DNA of 8,051 nt from Sphingobacteriales bacterium (GCA_947472965.1 CANJEF010000047.1:1-8051), one strand, 5' to 3'; positions 1-7,287 are shown, numbered from the stretch's first letter. Made by a program: numbers and translations. The notes: a model not told the origin generated them from the sequence alone.

Positions 1-2047
1 ATTGGGAACCCAAGCCATTGGAAGTTTTGCTGTGGCTCCTTCAAACATGGATGTTATTTATATTGGTACTGGCGAGGCCAATATTTTTCGCGCTTCATTT
101 CCTGGCATCGGTGTTTTCAAATCTATAGATGGAGGAAAAAGTTGGCAGTCATTGGGACTTGAAAACACAGGTACGATTTCAAGAATTGTTGTTCATCCGT
201 CAAACCCTGATGTGGTATATGTTTCAGCCGGTGGAAATGAATGGAGTTATAATAATGACAGGGGCATATTAAAGTCTGAGAATGGTGGAAAAACATGGAC
301 AATGGTGCTTGGTTCTGATGAAAAAACAGGTGGGGTAGATATTGTAATGGATCCATCCAATCCAAATACCTTGATTGTATCACAATGGAATAGGATTCGC
401 AGGCGTTGGAGTGATCCTGTGCCGGAAGATGGGGATTATTTATATAAAACAACAGACGCTGGCAAAACCTGGAAGAAGCTAACTAATGGGTTGCCTGAAA
501 CAAAATTCACTGGAAGAATTGGGCTTAATTTTTCAAAAAGCAATCCCAATGTGGTTTATGCTTATGTAGATAATCATACTCCAAAGCGTGAACCCAAGGA
601 GGGTGAACTGGATCCTTATGGAAGGCCCATCCAGGTTATTCCTTTTGGTGTGCAAGTATATAGAAGTGATGACAAGGGAGAAAATTGGTCCAAGGTGAGT
701 ACTGAAGATGAAAAACTTGAGCGTTTTGCTGGTACATATGGCTGGGTGTTCGGACAAATTAGGGTAGATCCAAACAATGAAAATATAGTTTACATCATGG
801 GTGTTCCTTTGGCTAAATCTGTTGATGGCGGAAAAACTTTCACAGTGATGCGCGGTTCTGATAAGGAAAGTGAATCAATGCATGGCGACAATCATGCTTT
901 ATGGATTGACCCATCAAATAGCGATTATATTATCAATGGAAATGATGGAGGGGTAATTCTTTCTTATAATGGAGGAACCAAGTGGAAAAACTTTTTCAGA
1001 AAAATCCCAACCACACAATTTTATAATGTTACTTATGATATGAGTACGCCTTATAATATCCTTGGTTCTGTTCAAGATGAGGGAAGCTATATGGGAAGTA
1101 TTAAAAATGAATTTGGAAAGAAGCCTGATGGATATAAAGAATGGCAGGATGCACCAGGTGGTGAGGGAACCATTATCGCAGTGGATCCCACAAATCCTGA
1201 CCTTGTATATGCCAGCTCATTTTATGGAAGGTTGATGCGAAGCGATCTTCGGATGCCCCGGGTTCCATGGGGAAAAAAACCAAATCCTGATTCCGTTCGG
1301 TCAAAAGACATTTTTCCTGTAAAGGCTGCAGATGAAGAAGTGCATCGCGGAGAATGGCTGGCTTATACGTTGTTGTCGCCTCACGATACTAAAGTAATCT
1401 ATCACGGGTTTCAATATTTATTTCAATCAAATGATCAGGGCAATACATGGAAACGTATCAGTGATGATTTAACATATAATGACAAAAGCAGGATGGGCAA
1501 AACACCTTATGCCATTAATCACCAGTCAATCACCGCCATTGATGAGTCGCCATTGAAAAAAGGACTCATCTATGCTGGTACAGATGATGGTAGGGTATGG
1601 ATGCGTGATGGGGAGTCCGAGTCTTTCAAGCTTGTTATGAAGGGTATTCCACAGAATGCACATACATCAAGGTTGGTGGCATCATCTCACAAGGAGGGAC
1701 GGGTTTATTTAACACTAAGCAATAGAAGGGAAGATGACAACAAGGCCTATGTTTTTGTATCAGATGACAAAGGTGTGAATTGGAAGAGTATTGCTTCAAA
1801 TCTTCCGAACTCACCTGCGAATGTAATTCGTGAAGACGCTCTTAATCCATCCATACTTTATTGTGGAACAGATATGGGTGTTTATGTAAGTAAGGATGCT
1901 GGTAAGAGCTGGCATTCATTGCAGTGTAATCTTCCTGCAACGGTTTCTGTGCAAGATCTATTTATTCATCCTCGTGATAGAAATCTCGTAATTGCCACGT
2001 ATGGCAGAGGTGTATATGTAATGGATGATATTTCATCGATTAAATAG
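1..2047 (+). CDS. Asp-box (BNR/VPS10-like) beta-propeller protein, N-terminus missing
   Basis: The visible 681 residues are the C-terminal part of a WD40/YVTN/BNR-like repeat protein of the kind often auto-annotated as 'glycosyl hydrolase' or 'VPS10 domain-containing'. Asp-boxes (S/T-x-D/N-x-G-x-T/S/N-W/F) lie near residues 41-48, 92-99, 150-157, 222-229, 273-280, 321-328, 476-483, 587-594 and 630-637. Each follows the usual inter-blade phrase, for example HPSNPDVVYVS at 65-75, VDPNNENIVYIMG at 255-267 and VDPTNPDLVYASS at 394-406. A HGDNHALWIDPSN segment (294-306), followed by GNDGG, is typical of this family. The TTG at position 2 is not a convincing start: homologues have another propeller segment and a signal peptide before this point, so the gene begins upstream of the window. 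The frame ends in TAG shortly after an ATYGRGVYVMDD segment, where long family members continue for another domain. Probably exported or surface-located and binding proteins or glycans; no catalytic activity can be asserted. The gene converges on the minus-strand operon and shares its terminator. Confidence 0.88.
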   Translation, partial: LGTQAIGSFAVAPSNMDVIYIGTGEANIFRASFPGIGVFKSIDGGKSWQSLGLENTGTISRIVVHPSNPDVVYVSAGGNEWSYNNDRGILKSENGGKTWTMVLGSDEKTGGVDIVMDPSNPNTLIVSQWNRIRRRWSDPVPEDGDYLYKTTDAGKTWKKLTNGLPETKFTGRIGLNFSKSNPNVVYAYVDNHTPKREPKEGELDPYGRPIQVIPFGVQVYRSDDKGENWSKVSTEDEKLERFAGTYGWVFGQIRVDPNNENIVYIMGVPLAKSVDGGKTFTVMRGSDKESESMHGDNHALWIDPSNSDYIINGNDGGVILSYNGGTKWKNFFRKIPTTQFYNVTYDMSTPYNILGSVQDEGSYMGSIKNEFGKKPDGYKEWQDAPGGEGTIIAVDPTNPDLVYASSFYGRLMRSDLRMPRVPWGKKPNPDSVRSKDIFPVKAADEEVHRGEWLAYTLLSPHDTKVIYHGFQYLFQSNDQGNTWKRISDDLTYNDKSRMGKTPYAINHQSITAIDESPLKKGLIYAGTDDGRVWMRDGESESFKLVMKGIPQNAHTSRLVASSHKEGRVYLTLSNRREDDNKAYVFVSDDKGVNWKSIASNLPNSPANVIREDALNPSILYCGTDMGVYVSKDAGKSWHSLQCNLPATVSVQDLFIHPRDRNLVIATYGRGVYVMDDISSIK

Positions 2048-2056
2048 TTCACCCAA

Positions 2057-2097
2057 AAAATAAACATGCAATCTATAAATGATTGCATGTTTATTTT
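2057..2097. terminator. Bidirectional intrinsic terminator between convergent genes
   Basis: The 17-nt arm AAAATAAACATGCAATC (2057-2073) is followed by a 7-nt loop (2074-2080) and the perfectly complementary arm GATTGCATGTTTATTTT (2081-2097). The distal stem is A/T-only, so each strand reads a T-rich tract on leaving the hairpin: TTTATTTT on plus and TTTATTTTTT on minus. It starts 9 nt after the propeller gene's TAG, and its right arm overlaps the TAA of the dehydrogenase gene by two bases. This position between two converging stops fits termination in both directions. Confidence 0.88.
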
Positions 2098-2914
2098 ACA
2101 GAAAAAGATCTGTATAAAGATGAGCGCCTGGCACAACTGAATATGAAGAAAGATCAGTTATGCCTTCTTCTGAAAGAATGGTCTCATCTAAATAACAATT
2201 TCCGGTACATTGCCCAGAAGGTCTTTGTAAAATATAATACGCAGCATCTGCTAATATTTCAGGCGTTCTACTCATGTTTATAAGCATCTGGCCTCCTAAC
2301 AAATTCATTACCGCAGCTGTAGCAATGGTTGTTCTTGGCCAAAGCGCATTGGATGCAATTTTATATTGTTTCAACTCCTCCGCAAGACCAATGGCGATCA
2401 TACTCATGTTGTATTTACTGAGGGTATAAGCCAGGTGGCTGCCAAACCATTTTGGATCTAAATTCAATGGCGGTGATAAAGTAATGATGTGTGGATTGCT
2501 GGCTTTTTTGAGATGTGGTATGCAATGCTTTGAAACCAAAAAAGTACCTCTAACATTGATGCTGTGCATCAGGTCGAAACGTTTTGATTCTGTTTCTTCT
2601 GTTGTTGTGAGGGAAATGGCTGAAGCATTATTGATCAGTACATCGATACCTCCAAATGCATCTACGCTTTTTGCAATTGCATCTTGAATTTGTTCTTCAT
2701 ATCGTATATCACATTGTACGGCCAGCGCTTTACCTCCTGCTTCTTCCACCTCTTGTGCTGCGGAATAGATTGTGCCTCCCAATTTCGGGTTTTCTTCAAC
2801 AGATTTTGCTGCAATAACAATGTTGGCCCCTTCTTTGGCAAGCTTTAATGCAATTGCTTTTCCTATACCCCTGCTTGCACCTGTAATAAAGATTGTTTTT
2901 CCTTTGAATGACAT
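2096..2914 (-). CDS. HSDL2-like short-chain dehydrogenase/reductase (SDR)
   Basis: A classical NAD(P)-dependent SDR of 272 residues with a Rossmann fold. Visible motifs are the dinucleotide-binding TGASRGIG (11-18), an acidic CDI (68-70), NNAS (95-98), and catalytic Ser147, Tyr163 and Lys167 (Y-T-L-S-K). The segment around the active site (SPPLNLDPKWF, then AYTLSKYNMSM) is characteristic of the SDR branch containing animal hydroxysteroid dehydrogenase-like protein 2. The SCP2 sterol-carrier domain of animal HSDL2 is absent, as expected for bacterial members. The substrate is unknown; lipid or acyl-CoA-linked hydroxy or keto compounds are plausible for the branch but are inference. I chose the ATG at 2914 because the Rossmann strand begins there (MSFKGKTIFITG). 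A further upstream ATG at 2962 would add 16 residues unlike any SDR N-terminus. It is the last gene of the minus-strand cluster, 73 nt after lptC. That gap could hold a secondary promoter (a weak TATCTTAG at 2938-2945), but this is not convincing. Confidence 0.9.
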   Translation of the reverse strand: MSFKGKTIFITGASRGIGKAIALKLAKEGANIVIAAKSVEENPKLGGTIYSAAQEVEEAGGKALAVQCDIRYEEQIQDAIAKSVDAFGGIDVLINNASAISLTTTEETESKRFDLMHSINVRGTFLVSKHCIPHLKKASNPHIITLSPPLNLDPKWFGSHLAYTLSKYNMSMIAIGLAEELKQYKIASNALWPRTTIATAAVMNLLGGQMLINMSRTPEILADAAYYILQRPSGQCTGNCYLDETILSEEGITDLSSYSVVPGAHLYTDLFL

Positions 2915-2987
2915 GGTAATGTTGGTTGTTTCGTGTTCTAAGATAGATTTATTTACATTCAAAAATCACGCAAGAAAAAGTTAGATA

Positions 2988-3527
2988 TTAAAGTTGCTTG
3001 ACTCTAATGATGCTATTTGTGACTTTGTATATTTCAAATGTTTTGAAATTCTGGGGTGCCGACATCCCTTCTCCAAACATAATCATATCAACCGTTCTGA
3101 TTTGAACGGGTTTTTCTGTAAAAAATTTTTGCAGCCGTTGGTCCCACCAAAGTTCTTTGCACAGCAGTGTGTCCCCTTTAATATTATAAACCCTCACACT
3201 ATCCCGAATGAAAATTTTATTGTCTGTTTCGTAGTAGCTGGCATAAAGGGCGTCAAGCTTACTTTCAACCTTGAGCGTGGAATCATAAAAATCAACATGG
3301 AGTGTATTCGGCAACTCCATCCTTGATCCTGAATCCTGGTAGTGAAGCATCAATGGGGCAGTGAGAAGGGCTTTCATCTTGCCACCCTGACTTATGTAGC
3401 TTTGTATATCTGTGGCCTTATCTACACCAAGTTTTTTTGTAAAAATCGCGTTGATTTTTTTCTCATCATTCACACATGATAAAAGTGTTGATGTAAACAG
3501 CACGAAAATGGCAATGACTCTTGTCAC
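2988..3527 (-). CDS. lptC: LPS export system lipoprotein LptC
   Basis: A 179-residue protein of the LptC family, the component that carries lipopolysaccharide from the LptB2FG transporter towards LptA in the periplasm. Residues 1-18 form a short lipoprotein signal peptide (Arg3, hydrophobic core, then LLSC with the lipidated Cys18), so here LptC is probably anchored by a lipid rather than by a transmembrane helix. This is common in Bacteroidota. The mature part is beta-rich with the family phrases GDTLLCKELWWDQRLQKFF (118-136) and EKPVQIRT (138-145), followed by a G-E-G-M motif near 152-155. The start codon is GTG at 3527, since no ATG gives an in-frame signal peptide. It begins 14 nt after the outer-membrane protein gene stops, consistent with co-transcription. 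The other lpt genes are not in the window. Confidence 0.87.
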   Translation of the reverse strand: MTRVIAIFVLFTSTLLSCVNDEKKINAIFTKKLGVDKATDIQSYISQGGKMKALLTAPLMLHYQDSGSRMELPNTLHVDFYDSTLKVESKLDALYASYYETDNKIFIRDSVRVYNIKGDTLLCKELWWDQRLQKFFTEKPVQIRTVDMIMFGEGMSAPQNFKTFEIYKVTNSIIRVKQL

Positions 3528-3541
3528 AATGAAGTGATTGA

Positions 3542-4846
3542 TTATTGATATTTTGGTTTGTTAAACCAAATATCGCTTAGGTTGAAGCCAAGCGAAAACC
3601 GGAAAATATTTTCTCTTATTTCATTTGTCTTGTTTCCCCTGAAGCCAAGTTCAAACGCAGTGTTGACAGTAGTGTATTGGTTGGTGTAAACATTTCTTCT
3701 AACAGGCAGCCTTGTGCCAAAAGTGAAAGCATAGTAGCCAACATTTTTGCTGAAGTATATCGGATCTGTTCCTACAATCATTCCTGCACTATAAACAACC
3801 CTTTCCCAATATTTTGTTGATTTATTATTAGGCATGAACTGTCCGCCAATACGAGCTGTCCAACTATTTCTTAATTTATCGCTTAAGCCATAATATCTGT
3901 AATCTCCCCATTTTTCAACATTAATTTCAGCGCCTACCATCCAGTTTTCGTTTCGCTCAAGCATCACTCCTGCTGACCAAGATCCAGGGTAGATGATATT
4001 TCCTTTTTGGTCCTGACTTTTAAACACGCTGTCAACTGAAATAAGTCCTTCAGTTGGAGAAAAATCAACTATTTCTCTTGTTGAATTTTGGGTTGCTTTC
4101 AGTGTGGATTTTAGATTGGCATTTGCTCCAAGTTTCAATGTATAGTCTTTGCTTAACTTGATTTTATATTGAAGCCCAAGGTTCAGGAAAAGCCCTCCAA
4201 AATTACTGGTGTCTGTTGAGTTGGTAGATTTGTATGCAACCGTATCATTGATGAAGGCAACTCGTGTACTATATTCTTTGCTTCCAAACATATATCCTGC
4301 ATTGAATCCGAGGCTGAGGGATTTTATGCCATAAGCCATTCCCATGAATGCCTGGTATGTTCCTCCGTTGCCAACATATTTGTACTGTATGCTATCAACA
4401 TTGGGGATTCTAGTCCGGGTGAAGATATCATAACTGATTCTGGTAACTGGTCTTAGTCCGATATTCATACCCCATTCCTTTTTCTTTGAGAGGGGTAGTC
4501 CAATTTGAACATATGATGGAACGAGGTTTGCCGAAGTGAATTTTTTGGGTGGATTCAACGACCTCAGCGTTCTGGACGTATAATCAAGTCCAATATCAAG
4601 TGTAGTGATTTTAAGTCCAGTATAAGATGCTGGGTTGGAAAAATTCACGGCCTGGTAATCTGAGTAAGCACTGGTTAGTCCTCCCATGGCCCTGCTCAAA
4701 ATATTCTGGGCGGGAAGTAGATCTCCCAATCCATACCTTGAGTAAGGTGAATTTTCTTGTGCATGGGTCTGTAAAACAGACAATGCAGTTAAAAAGAAAG
4801 GGACTAAAAATAAATGTCTGTTAATTATTGGTCTCACTGATCGCAT
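3542..4846 (-). CDS. Outer-membrane beta-barrel protein, FadL/PorV-like N-terminus
   Basis: A predicted 434-residue outer-membrane protein. Residues 1-29 form a Sec signal peptide (basic MRSVRPIINRH, hydrophobic LFLVPFFLTALSVL, cleavage after QTHA). The mature chain starts QENSPYSRYGLGD, then SRAMGGLTSAY and NFSNPASY, a pattern shared by FadL- and PorV-like barrels of Bacteroidota. The remainder alternates short amphipathic strands (for example LDIGLDYTSRTL, WGMNIGLRPVTRISY) and ends with an aromatic-rich last strand FRFSLGFNLSDIWF. Its cargo or role is unknown. I chose the ATG at 4846 because it directly precedes the signal peptide; an ATG at 4906 would place 20 unrelated residues before it. 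With this start the first 26 nt of the gene overlap the end of coaX. The position between coaX and lptC suggests an envelope role, but that is inference. Confidence 0.83.
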   Translation of the reverse strand: MRSVRPIINRHLFLVPFFLTALSVLQTHAQENSPYSRYGLGDLLPAQNILSRAMGGLTSAYSDYQAVNFSNPASYTGLKITTLDIGLDYTSRTLRSLNPPKKFTSANLVPSYVQIGLPLSKKKEWGMNIGLRPVTRISYDIFTRTRIPNVDSIQYKYVGNGGTYQAFMGMAYGIKSLSLGFNAGYMFGSKEYSTRVAFINDTVAYKSTNSTDTSNFGGLFLNLGLQYKIKLSKDYTLKLGANANLKSTLKATQNSTREIVDFSPTEGLISVDSVFKSQDQKGNIIYPGSWSAGVMLERNENWMVGAEINVEKWGDYRYYGLSDKLRNSWTARIGGQFMPNNKSTKYWERVVYSAGMIVGTDPIYFSKNVGYYAFTFGTRLPVRRNVYTNQYTTVNTAFELGFRGNKTNEIRENIFRFSLGFNLSDIWFNKPKYQ

Positions 4847-5543
4847 ACAATCCTTTAAATAGTAATTCGGGGTCTGCAAATATCTTGTTTTTAAGCAGGC
4901 GTGCAAAATAGGTACAATCTCCCCCGGTTAAAACCGCGTTAAAGTTCCCATATTTTTCGTCATAAGCGCCTATTATTCCTTCTATTTCTTTGGCCATCCC
5001 CAATAATACACCACTTAAGATGTTTGTTTTGGTATCATAGCCTATCAAAGGGAAGTTCCAATCTTTATTCACCAGTGGAAGCAACGCAGTATGCTCGTGA
5101 AGTGATTTGAGTCGCATTGCTGATCCTGGTGAAATGCCTCCACCAAGGAATTCCTGGTTTTTATTGATGAAGTTGTAGGTGATACAGCTGCCTAGGCCAA
5201 TCACCAGGTTGTTTTTGCCTGGAAAATTATGAACAGCTGCTGCGGCAAGTGCCAGCCGATCGGCACCCATAGTCTCTGGTTTACCCACCGGAACAGTAAA
5301 GTTCAGCTTGGTTTGATGTGACAGTTTATGAAATAGGGTATTTTCTTCGAGAAGCTTCTCTATTGCATCGCTGTGATGTATAACCGAGGATAAAATTGAT
5401 TTATTGGGGTTGTGTTTTTCAACGATATGCCTAATAGCCTCAGCACCATCACCTTCAAGCACATAGGATTCAATAAGTTCGCCATCTTTGAATATAGCAG
5501 CTTTCATGCGGGTATTGCCTAGGTCTGCACAAAGCGTTTTCAT
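4821..5543 (-). CDS. coaX: Type III pantothenate kinase CoaX (atypical active-site motif)
   Basis: A 240-residue member of the CoaX family, cytosolic enzymes that phosphorylate pantothenate as the first step of coenzyme A synthesis, within the ASKHA ATPase fold. Motifs in order are the phosphate-1 loop DLGNTRMKAA (7-16), the GADR motif (93-96), GGGISPG (134-140), and TGGD (207-210). Length is slightly under the usual 245-260. The second nucleotide-site motif, normally D-x-G-T-x-x-T-x-D, reads G116-L-G-S-C-I-T-Y-N124, so the acidic residue usually regarded as the catalytic base is glycine and the later Asp is Asn. The DNA clearly reads GGC at this codon. Either this is a lineage-specific variant that remains active or the protein has another role. 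The ATG at 5543 lies 57 nt after the Lon-domain gene; the 3' end overlaps the start of the next gene. Confidence 0.86.
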   Translation of the reverse strand: MKTLCADLGNTRMKAAIFKDGELIESYVLEGDGAEAIRHIVEKHNPNKSILSSVIHHSDAIEKLLEENTLFHKLSHQTKLNFTVPVGKPETMGADRLALAAAAVHNFPGKNNLVIGLGSCITYNFINKNQEFLGGGISPGSAMRLKSLHEHTALLPLVNKDWNFPLIGYDTKTNILSGVLLGMAKEIEGIIGAYDEKYGNFNAVLTGGDCTYFARLLKNKIFADPELLFKGLYAISETNN

Positions 5544-5600
5544 GAACTTGTTTTCGCAAAGTTGGGGTAAAGTTGCGGAATGGGCTTGTTTATTTTGTTG

Positions 5601-6239
5601 TTATTCAAATTGAAATCCTTCCAGGTTCCTAAAATGCCCATTTAACCTTATTTTGGATTTGAGTTCTTCCATTTGTGACAAGATTGGAATGACTTTCTTC
5701 AGGTGTCTTCGAATGGACTCTAGCCGCTGATCTTCCCGCATAAGTTGCATGAAGTGGTATTCTTCTTCAAGCGTCATTCCAATATGATGGGCAAAATCAT
5801 AGCTCACCAGGCTTCTGTTTTCAGCCTGTATGGTCTTTTTAACAGTTAAAAGCGTGTGAAGCAGTCCTATCTCTTCACTGATTTTTTCAATCAAATCAGG
5901 TCTTGGATCAGTATTATTTTCTGGATAGGAAACGATGGCACCGCTGTATAGTTTTTCGGGTATTTCACGGATAATTTCCAATGTGTTGAAAATGGCAAGC
6001 CCCTTGGTCTTTATGTCCATTTCCCCATTTTCATATGTTTTTGAAATCTCAGTCACTTCCACAAGAGTTCCAATTTCACTGATTGCTCCATTCACTACAA
6101 GAGGAATACCAAATGGTTTTTTTGTGTTCACTGATTCGTTAATCAATTGCTTGTAGCGTGGTTCAAATATGTGCAGGTTCAGCTTTTCTTCCGGAAAAAC
6201 CGCAATGGCAAGGGGAAAAACGGGAATGAAGTTTGTCAT
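5601..6239 (-). CDS. Stand-alone Lon N-terminal (substrate-binding) domain protein
   Basis: A 212-residue protein made of the Lon protease N-terminal domain without the AAA+ ATPase or Ser-Lys protease parts. The opening FIPVFPLAIAVFPEEKLNLHIFEPRYKQLI (residues 4-33) is the diagnostic region: the F-P-L strand, the VFPxxxLxLHIFEPRY core, and then a G-I-P-L-V turn near 44-48. The C-terminal half (about 115-205) is helical and charged, as in the helical bundle of the Lon N-domain. Such proteins are taken to recognise unfolded protein or to act as adaptors, but no specific function is established, so the role is left open. The ATG at 6239 fits the domain start. An in-frame ATG at 6296 would add 19 basic residues (MEMYIADRKRQTKYK...) not typical of the family. 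It is the first gene of the minus-strand cluster and is divergent from meaB. Confidence 0.85.
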   Translation of the reverse strand: MTNFIPVFPLAIAVFPEEKLNLHIFEPRYKQLINESVNTKKPFGIPLVVNGAISEIGTLVEVTEISKTYENGEMDIKTKGLAIFNTLEIIREIPEKLYSGAIVSYPENNTDPRPDLIEKISEEIGLLHTLLTVKKTIQAENRSLVSYDFAHHIGMTLEEEYHFMQLMREDQRLESIRRHLKKVIPILSQMEELKSKIRLNGHFRNLEGFQFE

Positions 6240-6261
6240 GTTCTGTGCTACTTTATATTTG
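6232..6261 (+). promoter_or_regulatory. Candidate Bacteroidota-type promoter for meaB
   Basis: TTTG at 6232-6235 and TATATTTG at 6254-6261 are separated by 18 nt and match the -33 TTTG and -7 TAnnTTTG elements recognised by the primary sigma factor of Bacteroidota. Transcription would start near 6268 and give a leader of about 110 nt before meaB. The -33 element overlaps the first codons of the divergent Lon-domain gene. The assignment rests on motif match and spacing only. Confidence 0.5.
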
Positions 6262-6318
6262 GTTTGCCTTTTTCTATCTGCAATATACATCTCCAATCAA
6301 GCGGGTATTTTATTTAAC

Positions 6319-6330
6319 CGTTTTAAAACG
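6319..6330. repeat. Perfect 12-bp palindrome in the divergent intergenic region
   Basis: CGTTTTAAAACG is self-complementary with no spacer. It lies midway between the two divergent starts, downstream of the meaB promoter candidate and upstream of the Lon-domain gene. It could be an operator for a dimeric regulator; no regulator family is identified. A-T runs make short palindromes fairly likely by chance in this region. Confidence 0.35.
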
Positions 6331-6348
6331 ATAATTTTAACATCCGAA

Positions 6349-6365
6349 GCGTATCGTATTTACGC
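6349..6365 (+). repeat. Short inverted repeat in the meaB leader
   Basis: GCGTA (6349-6353) and TACGC (6361-6365) flank a 7-nt spacer, ending 12 nt before the meaB ATG. In RNA this would be a weak 5-bp hairpin close to the start site. There is no Shine-Dalgarno sequence here (GCACAAACAAC precedes the ATG), so a hairpin this close could affect initiation. No regulatory function is established. Confidence 0.25.
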
Positions 6366-6377
6366 GGCACAAACAAC

Positions 6378-7286
6378 ATGATGTTCGAGGAACTTTTACA
6401 GCAAGCGAAAGATGGGGACCACAAAAGTATGGCAAGGTGTATTTCCTTCATTGAAAATGAAGTGCCTGGGTTTGAGGTTTTGTTTGCTGAATCAAATGTT
6501 GAAAAATCAGCCCCTGTAATTGGCATAACAGGTCCTCCTGGTGCAGGTAAAAGCACGTTGGTGGATAAGCTGATTGGATCATATGTGAATGACGGGAAGA
6601 GGCTGGCAGTCATTTGTATTGATCCATCCTCTCCATTTAATTTTGGTGCACTTCTGGGTGATCGGATTCGGATGAGCGAGTGGTATAACCATCCTGCCGT
6701 TTTTATTCGGTCATTAGCAAGCAGGGGTTCTCTTGGGGGTCTTCATCCAATGGCAATAGAAATAACTGATTTTGTTCGTTTGTGTAATGTTGATGTTGTT
6801 ATTGTTGAAACGGTTGGTGTGGGTCAATCTGAAGTGGAGATTGCCGGATTGGCTGATGCAACCCTGATGGTGCTTGTGCCGGAGGGGGGTGATGAGATTC
6901 AGTTTATGAAAGCAGGACTGATGGAAGCGGCCTCAGTTTTTGTTGTGAACAAATCTGATCGTGAGGGCGCCGACAGGTTTACAGCCTTGTTAAAGGGTAT
7001 GCTGCATGCATCAGGCAGATTTGATACGGATAGTGAGATGCATGTTGTGAATACAGTTGCATCTTCAGGTGAAGGTATTCAGCTCTTGAAAAGCATTATT
7101 GAGAAAGCTTTACAGGAAAATAAATCCATTGATAAAAAAATATTCTTACTTGCAAGGCGGGCATATAAGCTGATTGAAAAAAGCAGGATGTCTGATGTGA
7201 ACACGCAGGTTCTTGTAACTGAATTAACTAACTTGATTACCCAACGCGATTTTAACTTATATCAATTCATAAATAAATACAAATAA
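6378..7286 (+). CDS. meaB: MeaB-type GTPase, methylmalonyl-CoA mutase chaperone (ArgK family)
   Basis: A 302-residue G3E-family P-loop GTPase. MeaB binds B12-dependent acyl-CoA mutases, gates adenosylcobalamin loading and protects the mutase from inactivation in the cytosol. Motifs are Walker A GPPGAGKST (52-60), the DPSSPF switch segment (82-87) followed by LGDRIRM (93-99), FIRSLASRGSLGGL (109-122), the G3-like ETVGVGQSE (144-152), and NKSD (191-194) for guanine specificity. The C-terminal helices (about 256-302) correspond to the dimerisation arm but are shorter than in the 325-335-residue family members. No mutase gene (mutA/mutB or icm) is visible, so the partner must be encoded elsewhere. 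The ATG at 6378 is followed immediately by a second ATG, and either could be used. Downstream, the CDGSH gene starts one base after the TAA, so translation may be coupled. Confidence 0.93.
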   Translation: MMFEELLQQAKDGDHKSMARCISFIENEVPGFEVLFAESNVEKSAPVIGITGPPGAGKSTLVDKLIGSYVNDGKRLAVICIDPSSPFNFGALLGDRIRMSEWYNHPAVFIRSLASRGSLGGLHPMAIEITDFVRLCNVDVVIVETVGVGQSEVEIAGLADATLMVLVPEGGDEIQFMKAGLMEAASVFVVNKSDREGADRFTALLKGMLHASGRFDTDSEMHVVNTVASSGEGIQLLKSIIEKALQENKSIDKKIFLLARRAYKLIEKSRMSDVNTQVLVTELTNLITQRDFNLYQFINKYK

Positions 7287-7287
7287 C

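Noticed and set aside
123..452. Open frame of 109 codons on the minus strand within the propeller gene
   Set aside because: It is antisense to a clear Asp-box coding region, and its product is low-complexity, rich in His/Phe/Ser, with no recognisable domain.
2083..2283. Open frame on the plus strand opposite the dehydrogenase C-terminus
   Set aside because: It starts inside the terminator hairpin and is antisense to a well-supported SDR gene.
2938..2945. TATCTTAG on the minus strand as a -7 element for the dehydrogenase gene
   Set aside because: It matches TAnnTTTG in only part of the core, and no TTG lies at a suitable distance upstream. Read-through from lptC is the simpler explanation.
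5544..5600. CAACTTTG before coaX as a promoter element
   Set aside because: The first base does not fit TAnnTTTG, a second copy (CAACTTTA) lies just upstream, and no -33 element is found. The 57-nt gap is compatible with an operon.
6323..6613. Open frame of 96 codons on the minus strand over the start of meaB
   Set aside because: It runs antisense through the Walker A region of meaB; its apparent continuity is a by-product of that gene's codon use.
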